Shown here: positions 1 to 7,975 of the stretch, piece by piece
Numbering within the stretch: the first letter of the stretch is position 1
How the letters are laid out: each line of letters starts with the position of its first letter
NCBI GenBank assembly: GCA_036524155.1
Contig: DATDCV010000636.1
Coordinates: 1-27,734, forward strand
Length of the DNA: 27,734 nt
From: DATDCV01 sp036524155
GTDB taxonomy: Bacteria; Verrucomicrobiota; Verrucomicrobiia; Limisphaerales; UBA8199
Reading direction: 5' to 3'
Made by a program: the position numbers and the translations under genes
Notes under the pieces: model-generated
The model's input: only the letters and a program-made list of their open reading frames with translations
Told to the model about the DNA's origin: nothing
Database searches by the model: none

Positions 1-2631
1 GCGGTCCGTGCGCCAGTTTGCGTGAAGCTTTTCCACAAAGGACTGTAGCTTCGCTTTCTTTTCGGCGCTCCAGTTGTACTGCTGGAAAGAGGGCTGGTCC
101 ACAAAGCGATACCAGGAGCAGGTCGCCACCGAACCGTCCGCGAGCTTGACCGTAAAGGGGCCCAGCTTTGGGCCAGGTCTGGCCCAGGCGCCAGCGTTAG
201 GCGAGGTGTAGGGCTCACCCGGCTTCGCGAGCTCAAATTCCTGCCGCAGCAGCCTCGTCTCCGGCGGCACGTCGGCCGCCGGCACGGCGACGCACTCCTC
301 GCCAACCCGCTTGTAGTACTGCGGGAAGAGTCCTTTTTGGCTGAGGTCATTGGTGAACCATTGCAGGCCCCACACATTGCCCTCGAATACTCGCGTGTCG
401 AAAGCCCGTTCCACGCCAACGATCTTCTTCCCCGCCTGGTCAAAGTGAGTGGTGTGGGTGTTGAGCTTGGGCCTGAAAACGCCTTTATCGTCGAAGTGTC
501 CGGAGCAGGCGGGGCCGCCGTCGCGCCAGGTTTTGAAGGCGTCGTAGAGGGCCGCCTTCGAGTAATAGGTAACGTCCTGCACGAGAAATGCCCGGCCTTG
601 GGCGTCTACTGGCCACTGGATTTTCGGCAACTTTGAGTAGGTTGTGCCTTGCGCGTCGGTGGCGTCGAAGCGCGGCACCGTGTTAATTTCCATCGCGCCG
701 CCGCCCATGATGCCAGGGCGCGCGTCGAGGCCGCGGCCGTACAGGAAGGGATAGCTGAACACCTTGCCAATCTTGCTCCAGGTTTCGGGGATGTAGTAGG
801 CGATGGGACCCTTGAAGTTGGCGGCGCTGAGGAAGCAAGTCCAGCCCTGGTCGCCAGTCGGCGGATCGTCATTAGTGGGATCGGTGAAGGGCAGCGCCAT
901 CCAGGTGTAGCCAAGGAATTCGCCGTTGGGATGGCCTTGGAACGGCAGCGCGTCTGGGGGAATGAGCAGATGATTGCTCAGTTGCGCAATGCCGAGGCGG
1001 TGATCCGGCAGGGCCTCGTTGCTATAGAAGAACGACCAACCCGGTGAGCCGACCTCATAGTCATAGCATTGCGGAGTTCCGTTCATGCTGAACTTGGGCG
1101 GTCCGTAGCGGAAATGGTTGCCCGCCCAATACCCCAGTCCTCCTTCCACGGTTTGGAAAACGCTGTCCCAGGTTGGACCACGTTCTTTCCAGGTTCGCGC
1201 CAGCGTGCCCTCTGGCGCGAGGGGCCTATCCTTGTTGTCGGAGTTGTCCGGTTGGATCCAGGAACTGGGCAGCCCGATCTGGAAGTCGGCCAGTGGTTGG
1301 TCAATGAGCGGCCAGACGGCGGCGTAGAAACCCATGCCGGCAGTGTAGCCGCCTTGAGGTGGGAGCTTCTCGTGGCCGAAGCCGATATATCCGCGCAAGC
1401 CTTGGGAATGTGAGGTTACTTGGCCAGCCTTGTCCGCCGCAGTCGCGGTCGTTCCTTCCTGAGGCTTCTGGAAATTGGCCATCGCCTCGGCAAAAGCCTT
1501 GCCGATCGGCGCCAAAACCTTGGCGGCGCCGAGATAATGGTAGCCCCCGTTGGAGATGCCTTTCAGGCGCTTCAACTCCTCCGGGGTGAAGATCTCCGCC
1601 ATAGCCTTCTTGCGGGCTTCGTCTCTCGCGGCCTGCGTAAGGTTCGGATCCTTCTTGGCCTCTTGATCCATCCTGACGTTGAACTTCTCCATCCGTTGCT
1701 GCAATGCATCCAAATCGTCGTCCCAGAAGGGGGCCGTCTGCACCGCCACCACGTTGCCCTGGAACTCAGGCAGCATTGTCGGCAGCACCTGGGCTTTGCG
1801 GAAGGCTTGAATATCCGCCCCAGCCTTCTCGCCGCTAACTCCAAGGACGCCAATCACAAAAGGCATCTTCGGTGCGGACAGATCCTTGCGCACATCGTGG
1901 ATGAACATCGCCAGCAGTTGCCCGTACTCGTCGTAATTGTGGTCGTGATACCTCCAGGTATTGACGAGATCGTTCCATCCTTGGAACCAAACAAAGCCGG
2001 CCAACTCGTAGCCCTGCTTTGGATCATACTCCGGCATCACCCGCTGAATGTCCGCCAGCACCTTCTTCACGTGCTCGAGTATGTGACGGTAGAATACGCC
2101 ACTGTTCTTGGTTTTCTCAGCCTGGTCTTTTGCCGCATCAATTCCCCGCTCTTTGAACCTGGCCAGTTCAAAGTCGTTCGCCGCATACGGCCCGGCGCTG
2201 GGCGGACGGAAATCGACGAGCAGACTTCGTCCGCCCCAGGAGGTCTTAATGAGCAGGATCGGTTCACCCAACAACTTCTCCGCGTAGATGCCAAACGTGT
2301 ATTCCGGACCAATCTCCTCAGTCGAGGCCCCGAAACCTGCTGTCAATTTGCCGGTCTGCTCGATGACATCCGACCAACCATCACCGGCGCAGCCGACCGA
2401 CGAAACCCAAACCCTCTGGCAGATGCGTGGTGTGCCTTCCGCATTGCGCATCTCCTTGAGGATCGGCGCTGTCTTCGGATCGTCGGCCATGGAATCCAAC
2501 GTTGATACATTCGCATGCCCCTGCATGTTCGACTGCCCGGCCAGGATGAACACCTTCAGCGGCTTGGCTGCCGCCTGGCTGGCGATGCCGAACATCAGGC
2601 CAACAACCACGGCGATCTTCGTAGAATGCAT
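1..2631 (-). CDS. Secreted SASA-family carbohydrate esterase fused to an uncharacterised C-terminal domain (partial, 3' end outside window)
   Basis: The frame is open for 877 codons from an ATG at 2631 to the window edge, so the C-terminus is missing. Residues 1-22 form a signal peptide, giving an exported protein. Next comes a SASA (sialate O-acetylesterase-like, SGNH fold) domain with the nucleophile motif GQSNMQGH (Ser34) and a C-terminal catalytic-His motif GYHYLG (His365). Members of this family remove acetyl esters from sialic acid or plant polysaccharides; the substrate here is unknown. From about residue 405 onward the protein carries a second region clearly homologous to the stand-alone protein at 4088-5713. 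Shared blocks include PTGDQGWTCFL, NFKGPIAYY and DGSVATCSWYRFVDQP. That region matches no family I recognise. The oxidoreductase gene ends 39 bases upstream on the same strand, so the two are probably co-transcribed. Confidence 0.85.
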   Translation of the reverse strand, partial: MHSTKIAVVVGLMFGIASQAAAKPLKVFILAGQSNMQGHANVSTLDSMADDPKTAPILKEMRNAEGTPRICQRVWVSSVGCAGDGWSDVIEQTGKLTAGFGASTEEIGPEYTFGIYAEKLLGEPILLIKTSWGGRSLLVDFRPPSAGPYAANDFELARFKERGIDAAKDQAEKTKNSGVFYRHILEHVKKVLADIQRVMPEYDPKQGYELAGFVWFQGWNDLVNTWRYHDHNYDEYGQLLAMFIHDVRKDLSAPKMPFVIGVLGVSGEKAGADIQAFRKAQVLPTMLPEFQGNVVAVQTAPFWDDDLDALQQRMEKFNVRMDQEAKKDPNLTQAARDEARKKAMAEIFTPEELKRLKGISNGGYHYLGAAKVLAPIGKAFAEAMANFQKPQEGTTATAADKAGQVTSHSQGLRGYIGFGHEKLPPQGGYTAGMGFYAAVWPLIDQPLADFQIGLPSSWIQPDNSDNKDRPLAPEGTLARTWKERGPTWDSVFQTVEGGLGYWAGNHFRYGPPKFSMNGTPQCYDYEVGSPGWSFFYSNEALPDHRLGIAQLSNHLLIPPDALPFQGHPNGEFLGYTWMALPFTDPTNDDPPTGDQGWTCFLSAANFKGPIAYYIPETWSKIGKVFSYPFLYGRGLDARPGIMGGGAMEINTVPRFDATDAQGTTYSKLPKIQWPVDAQGRAFLVQDVTYYSKAALYDAFKTWRDGGPACSGHFDDKGVFRPKLNTHTTHFDQAGKKIVGVERAFDTRVFEGNVWGLQWFTNDLSQKGLFPQYYKRVGEECVAVPAADVPPETRLLRQEFELAKPGEPYTSPNAGAWARPGPKLGPFTVKLADGSVATCSWYRFVDQPSFQQYNWSAEKKAKLQSFVEKLHANWRTDR

Positions 2632-2670
2632 ACTCTGCCCGTTCCGTTCTTTTGGCATTCCGTATTTCAG

Positions 2671-3957
2671 TCAGACGATCTCCTCCCGTGCCGCATCCCA
2701 GCGTACCATGCGCCGTTCCTGTTGTGCCTGCAGCGACATGAGAAAGGTCGCGGTTTCGATGAACGCTTCGCTCGTGGAGCACTTGGGCGTGCCGCGGCTG
2801 CGGATGCAATTGAACCAGTCGGCCATGTGATTGGGCTGGCCCGGCGTCTGGCCGGGCTCGTACCCCTTCGGCAGATCGGCCTTCCGGCAGTAGGGGGAAG
2901 GGATGATCTCGAACGAGGTGACATCATGGGCAATCCCATTAAAGCGCAGCGTCGCATCTGTCCCGCAGAGGGTCACCGGCTGGTCATCGGTGGCGTTCAT
3001 GCTCCCCTCGAAGGTGACCGTGCGGCCCAGCTTTTCGAACTGGTAGGTCGTGATCCAGGTATCCGGCACCTCACGGTCATCGCGCAGCAGTGCGATCTGG
3101 CCGGAGCAAACGCAAGTGTCCGGAATACCGTGCCCGAGAAGGTATTGGACGAAGTCCATTTCGTGTGAGACCAGGTCGCCGCAATAACCCGTGCCATAGG
3201 CGTAATAACAACGCCAGTGCCAGAAATGGCGTTCGTTCCAAGGGATTCTGGGCGCGGAACCCAGCCAGCGTTCCCAATCCACGTCTTTGCGCACTTGCTC
3301 CGGATCCGGCCGGTTCCATTGGCTATAATACCCGTACCAGCGCCAGTTCGGGCGCTCGGGTTCGGGGGGCTTAAACCGCCCGGTGCGCACGAGGGAAACG
3401 GGGCCGAGGAGGCCGCGCGCGATGAGTTGCTTTGCCTGCAAGGCACACGTCGCCTGTCGCGCCTGGTGGCCGAGCTGGAAGACAACTTTGCTCCCTTGCA
3501 GGGCCGCCCGCATTTCCTTGGCATCCGCCAGCGTGCGCGAGAACCCCTTCTCGCAGTAAATGTCTTTGCCGGCCTTGACCGCGTCGAGCACCATCCGGCA
3601 GTGCCAATGGTCAGGCGTGGCGATAACCACCGCTTCGACTTTCGGATCGGCCAGCAGGTCACGATAATCCACGTACGCTTTCGCCTCGGGGTTGAGGCTC
3701 CGCTCCACGCCCTTTTGGCGGTGCGGCCCGTAAACATCGCTCACGGCTACAACCTTCACGCCGGGCACGGCCACCACCGCGTTGATGAGGTCTCCGCCGC
3801 GTGTGCCCAGGCCGATGCAGCCTACGCCAACCGTTTTGGCCGGAGCTTCGGCGGCGAGAATGGCGGGCGCAAAAGTAGAGGCTGCGGCCAGCGTCGTTGC
3901 CGCCTGGCCGGTAGCGCGGAGAAACTGACGCCGGTTCAGGATCTGAGGGTCATTCAT
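2671..3957 (-). CDS. Gfo/Idh/MocA-family oxidoreductase with Tat signal
   Basis: 428 aa. This is an NAD(P)-dependent oxidoreductase of the Gfo/Idh/MocA family, which typically oxidises or isomerises sugars and related polyols. The N-terminus has a twin-arginine motif NRRQFL (residues 8-13) followed by an alanine-rich hydrophobic stretch, so it is probably exported folded with its cofactor, as is common for PVC-group paralogues. The Rossmann motif IGLGTRGG lies at about 48-55, then VIATPDHWH, then CEKGFSRT (136-143). The family's conserved EKP is EKG here; the lysine is kept. The C-terminal half has the usual substrate-domain pattern (DLVSHEMDFVQYLLG). It lies between two genes that share an unknown domain, which points to a common pathway for an exported or environmental sugar. 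The substrate cannot be deduced. Confidence 0.9.
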   Translation of the reverse strand: MNDPQILNRRQFLRATGQAATTLAAASTFAPAILAAEAPAKTVGVGCIGLGTRGGDLINAVVAVPGVKVVAVSDVYGPHRQKGVERSLNPEAKAYVDYRDLLADPKVEAVVIATPDHWHCRMVLDAVKAGKDIYCEKGFSRTLADAKEMRAALQGSKVVFQLGHQARQATCALQAKQLIARGLLGPVSLVRTGRFKPPEPERPNWRWYGYYSQWNRPDPEQVRKDVDWERWLGSAPRIPWNERHFWHWRCYYAYGTGYCGDLVSHEMDFVQYLLGHGIPDTCVCSGQIALLRDDREVPDTWITTYQFEKLGRTVTFEGSMNATDDQPVTLCGTDATLRFNGIAHDVTSFEIIPSPYCRKADLPKGYEPGQTPGQPNHMADWFNCIRSRGTPKCSTSEAFIETATFLMSLQAQQERRMVRWDAAREEIV

Positions 3958-4087
3958 GGTAGCGTTTCTTTGATGGTGAATCGGAATGGTTACAGCGCAT
4001 TGTCCTTCAGCATGCCAAAGAGCAGACTCTGCGCCAGCGCCCGTTCTCCAGGCACGGCTCGAACCTCTGAACGGGGCCGCAGATTGC

Positions 4088-5713
4088 TCATTCTATTGCT
4101 GCTTGTCGAGTAACGATGGGGACATACCCGGCCTCCAAGCCTGGCGGCGGGGTGACGATCAAGGCCGGGTCGACCTCGGCGAGTTTCCCAATCGTGGGAG
4201 GCGTCAGGTAGTCGCGGTCCTTGTTCCAGTTCCGGTGCAGTTTCACTACCCGTGCCTGCAAGTCCTCACGTTCTTGAGCCGTTAAGTCGGCGTTGAGGAG
4301 TGCCGGCTGGTCGGCAAAACGATACCAGAAATACGTGACCACGCTCCCGTCCCCCAGACGCGACTGGAACGGTCCGGCTGCTGGGCCGGGTCGTTTCCAG
4401 CAACTCTTGGAGTCGTCAGGAGTGAGGTACGGTTCGGGACGCTCCTCCCTGGGCCGTTCAAACCTAAACTGGACTATACCCGTTTCGGCAGGAACATCCT
4501 GGGCCCGCACCGGCACCCACTCCGCTTTCTGGTTCTTGTTGGTGGCCAGATGAAAATACTCGGGGAGCGTCACCCGAACCCTCTCCTTGGAATCGTTCCC
4601 TTTGACCAACTGGTAATTCCAACGATAACCGAAGGTGTTCGACGCGATCGCCGTTGGGCTCGCGAAGGAACTCCAGGCCAAGGGTACCCTTTTCTTCTCG
4701 GGTGTGGCTGGCGTGTAGATCCTCCAGGTTGCCCCGCCACCTCCTGTGAAACCATGCACCCAGGCCCCTCTTGGGTCGACAGCGCCGCTGGCCGGGCTGC
4801 CGCCGTCAAACCAGCTTTTCACTGCATCCCAGAGCGCGCTCTTGTTGTAAGAAGTGATTCGATGCACCAGCACCGACTCGTCCCCCGGTCCGCTGGGAAA
4901 AAAGGCCCGCGCAATGCGCGCGTAGGTTTCCCCTTTGCCGTCGGTTGCCTGAACCGCGGGAACGTACTGGGTTTCCATCTGCAAAGCCCGATTGGGATCG
5001 GACGGGCGCGTATCGAGCAGCAGTCCAGACAGACGCGGTTCGGCGACCGACCCGTGGGACCAGAAATAGGGGGTGAAGAAGGCAACTGGACCTTTGAAGT
5101 TCCGTGTGTTGAGAAACAGCGTCCAGCACTGATCCCCCGTCGGCACGTTTGTCTCGGCGGTGCTGGATTTCGGGGGTGTGAGGGGCAGCGGCAGGTACCC
5201 GTAGCCGAAGAGCTCGCCGCAGGTGCCTTGTTTCAGGTTCAGCCCGTCGGGCGGCCAGAGCAGCCACGGACTCAGTTGTGCCACGCCATAAAGGCCCTCG
5301 GGCTTGTCCCAGTCTCGGTTTTTCCCCGCGCCCGGCCCATTGGCCCATTCGCTGAAATTCGGCGCCACCCCGCCCATGATGAACTTAGGGGTTACAGTGG
5401 CAAACCGCGTGTCGCGCCACCAGCCCAGCCCGCCCTCGATGTCGGAGTACAGGTTGGTAGGGGCCCGACCGTTATGTTGCGCAAACATCCACGTGCCGGG
5501 GAGGCCACTCTGAAACTGATGTCCCGGGTATTCCTGCAATAAAGGCCAGGCGGCTACGTAGAGCGAGAAGCCGGCGTTGTACGTCGTCGGGACCTTCTCA
5601 TTCGGAACCAGGAGGTACCCCGCCATTTCGCCTTCCTGGATCGGAGTCGAAGCTATCGCCGGACGTGCCAGTGGCAAGAGCAGTCCGAGGGCTGTGGCAA
5701 TCAGGTTTTTCAC
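4088..5713 (-). CDS. Secreted protein of unknown function, homologous to the C-terminal region of the SASA esterase
   Basis: 541 aa from a GTG at 5713. I chose this start because it places a typical signal peptide (KNLIATALGLLLPLARPAIA) at the N-terminus; the frame stays open to an ATG at 5821, but the extra residues there look non-coding. The mature protein aligns along its length with the C-terminal part of the esterase at 1-2631. Matching blocks are EGGLGWW, TPKFIMGG, GVAQLSPWLLWPPDGL, PTGDQCWTLFL, NFKGPVAFF, DGSVVTYFWYRFADQP and KLHRNW. Many aromatic residues and the lack of predicted membrane segments suggest a beta-rich carbohydrate-binding or carbohydrate-active fold, which is inference. 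It lies 130 bases upstream of the oxidoreductase, same strand. I do not recognise the family. Confidence 0.8.
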   Translation of the reverse strand: MKNLIATALGLLLPLARPAIASTPIQEGEMAGYLLVPNEKVPTTYNAGFSLYVAAWPLLQEYPGHQFQSGLPGTWMFAQHNGRAPTNLYSDIEGGLGWWRDTRFATVTPKFIMGGVAPNFSEWANGPGAGKNRDWDKPEGLYGVAQLSPWLLWPPDGLNLKQGTCGELFGYGYLPLPLTPPKSSTAETNVPTGDQCWTLFLNTRNFKGPVAFFTPYFWSHGSVAEPRLSGLLLDTRPSDPNRALQMETQYVPAVQATDGKGETYARIARAFFPSGPGDESVLVHRITSYNKSALWDAVKSWFDGGSPASGAVDPRGAWVHGFTGGGGATWRIYTPATPEKKRVPLAWSSFASPTAIASNTFGYRWNYQLVKGNDSKERVRVTLPEYFHLATNKNQKAEWVPVRAQDVPAETGIVQFRFERPREERPEPYLTPDDSKSCWKRPGPAAGPFQSRLGDGSVVTYFWYRFADQPALLNADLTAQEREDLQARVVKLHRNWNKDRDYLTPPTIGKLAEVDPALIVTPPPGLEAGYVPIVTRQAAIE

Positions 5714-5741
5714 AATGTCGTGCGTTGAGGGAATTCTATTC

Positions 5742-5873
5742 TTACATGTGATACTCGGCGAATTCGAGGAGCCGAAGCCAGTCGAATGTTTCGACCGAAT
5801 GCCCGCCGCCTTCCCCGACATTGTATCCCACGTCGGACCGAATGACGGCGGTGCCGACAGGGGGTGACGCCTC
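5742..5873 (-). pseudogene. C-terminal remnant of an alpha/beta-hydrolase esterase
   Basis: Read on the minus strand, this stretch gives PPVGTAVIRSDVGYNVGEG, then GGHSVETFDWLRLLEFAEYH, Met and a TAA at 5742. The pattern resembles the C-terminal end of acetylxylan or glucuronoyl esterase-like alpha/beta hydrolases, where a glycine-rich loop with the catalytic His is followed by a D-W and a final helix of the form FLDFADxH. The rest of the enzyme is absent: the end of the downstream-reading sigma-fusion gene lies directly upstream at 5893. It is most likely what remains after a deletion in the neighbouring carbohydrate cluster. The resemblance is from memory of the family pattern and covers only about 40 residues. 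Confidence 0.45.
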
Positions 5874-5892
5874 TGTTCCAGGCCCTTTTTTC

Positions 5893-6975
5893 TTATACGC
5901 CAGACTGCTCCAGCAAAGCGTCGCGCACACGGCCGCGAATGCCCGCCAGCAGCCCCTCAGCTTCCTTCACCGAAACGCCCAGAACCATGGCAATCTCGAC
6001 CGGTTCGAATCCTTCCACGAAATAAAGTTCGAAAACCTCGCGCTCTGGCTTTGGCCAACTGTTCGCCGTGTTTTGCACTTGTTCCAGGAGTTCCCTTCGC
6101 TCGATGACCTCGTCCGGTGGGGCCGCGCTCGGGTCAGCAACCAAGTCCTTGGTTTCAACGACGGGCGGTTCCAATACCTCCTCGAGGATATCAAGAGGCT
6201 GCTCTGGTTCGTAACCCGCGGCCACGTCCGCGTCTTCAGGCAGCACCCTGGTCTCCTCCAACGGCACCGTTTCCTGAGCCTGCATACGGAGCGCTTTGTA
6301 GCGTCGAGCCAGTTCCCGCCGTGCCAGCATATAGAACCAAATCAGAAATCCCATTTCGGCTGGTTTTCTGTTCGGCGCGGCCAGGGCCTGGCGGGCCACC
6401 TCGTCGACCACGGCCCGTGCGTCAACCGCGCTGTGCGGCACCCGGTTGAGGCGCGCCTCGTGCCACTGGTGACGGCGGACATAACGCAGCAGACGCGTGT
6501 AATTCTGCTCCATGAGCGCGCTGACCACGTCCCCAAGGTTCTGTGGCCCCGTGCCGTTGCCCAGCGGTGCAGCTGCGAAACGCAGCGGCTTGCTGGCGTG
6601 CAGTTCCGCTCGCCGGCTTTTCCGCTTCCACAGCACCTCACGACGCAACTCCGACTTAAGCGAGGCCAATTGTCGCAACAAGGTCTTTACTGCGCTGCTT
6701 AGCGCCGACACCGGATCAGGCCCCTCCTGCGCGCTCCGAAGGATGTTGGAGGGCACACGCAGCACCAATCCGGCGGTAAATTCAGGTTTCCTCGGATGCC
6801 TTTCCAGCACGACCTGCAGGTGCACTGCATCTGACGGGAAATGCTCCAGATGCCGCTCCAGTTTCGAAAGCGCAGAACGCACCTTTTCCTGAACCTGCCC
6901 ATGTCCGTGAAACCCCTTGGTTACTATGTTCCATGAAAATGAAGCCTGTGGCCTCTTAGGTAGTGAGGTGTTCAT
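5893..6975 (-). CDS. Ribosome hibernation factor (HPF/RaiA-like) domain fused to a sigma-70 family region 2 + region 4 protein
   Basis: 360 aa from the ATG at 6975, which overlaps the MarC stop codon as ATGA and so implies translational coupling. The frame extends to an upstream ATG at 7038 inside marC, which I reject. Residues about 12-110 look like an S30AE/HPF domain: KLERHLEHF, a beta strand HLQVVLERHPRKPEF, then VLRVPSNILRSAQ and a basic helix LRQLASLKSELRRE. Residues about 125-220 resemble sigma-70 region 2 of ECF-type factors (ALMEQNYTRLLRYVRRH, FLIWFYMLARRELARRYKAL). After an acidic, proline-rich linker, residues about 295-355 resemble region 4 (WPKPEREVFELYFVEGF, then an HTH in EIAMVLGVSVKEAEGLL). 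A single protein could therefore bind the ribosome and RNA polymerase or DNA; this is inference. It is the last gene of the DnaJ-CbpM-MarC operon. Confidence 0.82.
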   Translation of the reverse strand: MNTSLPKRPQASFSWNIVTKGFHGHGQVQEKVRSALSKLERHLEHFPSDAVHLQVVLERHPRKPEFTAGLVLRVPSNILRSAQEGPDPVSALSSAVKTLLRQLASLKSELRREVLWKRKSRRAELHASKPLRFAAAPLGNGTGPQNLGDVVSALMEQNYTRLLRYVRRHQWHEARLNRVPHSAVDARAVVDEVARQALAAPNRKPAEMGFLIWFYMLARRELARRYKALRMQAQETVPLEETRVLPEDADVAAGYEPEQPLDILEEVLEPPVVETKDLVADPSAAPPDEVIERRELLEQVQNTANSWPKPEREVFELYFVEGFEPVEIAMVLGVSVKEAEGLLAGIRGRVRDALLEQSGV

Positions 6976-7619
6976 AAAATCAAGGGTACTCCCATCTGTT
7001 TCAGCGCATTGATGCAGAATTGCACGGCCATTGCGCACAACAAAAGCCCCATGAGTCTTCCCATCATCTTCTGGGCAATAGGGCTGAGTCGGCGCGCGCC
7101 ATGTACAGACACGCGTAAAATCGCAAAAGCTACCGCAATCACCGTCGCCAACGAGATATAGAAGGCAGCTTTTTGCTCCGGCGTCGCGGCCTTGTTAAGC
7201 ATGATCAAGGTGGTGGAGATGGCGCCAGGGTCTGCCAGCATCGGCACGGCCAAGGGCATGAGGGCAATGCTCTCTTTCTCCGCACCGGCCAGCGTTTCTT
7301 CCCGTGTTTCCTGCGTCGCCGTGGTACGGGCTTGAATCATGTCCAACGCCACGATCATCAGCACTATGCTCCCGGCAATCTCGATGGCCGGCAGCGAGAG
7401 CCCGAACCACCGCAGAATCCATGTTCCGGCAACCGCAAACAGAGACAGCACAACACCCGCAGCCAAACAGGCACGCATCGCTATTCGCGCCCGCATTTCT
7501 GGAGAATCGTTGTGAGTCATAGCCAGGAACGTGGGCACCACGGCTAGAGGGTTCACGGCGATAAATAGCGCGGAACCGGTCAGCAAGATGTATTCTATCA
7601 GAAGTGCGCTCACTCGCAC
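6972..7619 (-). CDS. MarC-family inner-membrane protein
   Basis: 215 aa with about six hydrophobic segments. The family signature is visible in the first helix (LTGSALFIAVNPLAVVPTFL) and in PLAVPMLADPGAISTTLIML, where the conserved P-x-x-x-P and G-A-I-S motif lies. MarC proteins are integral membrane proteins; their transport role is unproven and the old link to multiple antibiotic resistance was withdrawn. The start is a GTG at 7619 preceded by GGGAG; a second GTG two codons later is an alternative. It begins 16 bases after the CbpM-like gene, and its TGA overlaps the ATG of the hibernation-factor/sigma fusion, so it belongs to the same transcription unit. Why a membrane protein lies between a chaperone module and a ribosome or polymerase factor is unclear. 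Confidence 0.88.
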   Translation of the reverse strand: MRVSALLIEYILLTGSALFIAVNPLAVVPTFLAMTHNDSPEMRARIAMRACLAAGVVLSLFAVAGTWILRWFGLSLPAIEIAGSIVLMIVALDMIQARTTATQETREETLAGAEKESIALMPLAVPMLADPGAISTTLIMLNKAATPEQKAAFYISLATVIAVAFAILRVSVHGARRLSPIAQKMMGRLMGLLLCAMAVQFCINALKQMGVPLIL

Positions 7620-7635
7620 GATACTCCCGCTCGGA

Positions 7636-7968
7636 TTAGAGCCTGCGCAGAAACCGCACTTCTTGGCGCAGACGTTCCACTTCGTGACCGAGCTCGAGGA
7701 CCAGCTTGACGGCCATCAGGCTCATACCGAGTGAGCTTCGCAGGCGCTCGATCTGCCGCAGCGTCCGGATGCCTTCATCATCAAAATACCAGCCGCTAAG
7801 ATCCGGATCTACAGCCGGAGATACGAGGCCGTGCCTGGAATAGACCACAATGAGCCGGCGCGGGAGTTGTGCCAGGCGCGCCGCCTCCTCGATCGAGTAA
7901 ATAGTCTCCGGCGCCGGCTCAAATAGCTCCAGCGCCGATATCGGTTCAGGATAAATCGTGTGTCTCAT
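7636..7968 (-). CDS. CbpM-like chaperone modulator (MerR-type HTH)
   Basis: 110 aa. After a short N-terminal tail, the sequence IYSIEEAARLAQLPRRLI has the winged-helix look of the MerR/CbpM family. A second half follows with DDEGIRTLRQIERLRSSLG and a long C-terminal helix ending in HEVERLRQEVRFLRRL. CbpM in Escherichia coli (about 100 aa) binds the J-domain of CbpA and inhibits its co-chaperone and DNA-binding activities. The gene starts 7 bases after the stop of a CbpA/DnaJ-like gene, the same order as cbpA-cbpM, which supports the assignment. It could instead be a small DNA-binding regulator. ATG at 7968, preceded by GATGGAAAC. Confidence 0.78.
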   Translation of the reverse strand: MRHTIYPEPISALELFEPAPETIYSIEEAARLAQLPRRLIVVYSRHGLVSPAVDPDLSGWYFDDEGIRTLRQIERLRSSLGMSLMAVKLVLELGHEVERLRQEVRFLRRL

Positions 7969-7975
7969 GTTTCCA

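Noticed and set aside
1420..2505. 361-codon open frame on the plus strand
   Set aside because: It lies antisense to the SASA esterase, whose motifs (GQSNMQGH, GYHYLG) and signal peptide are clear; the translation shows no family features.
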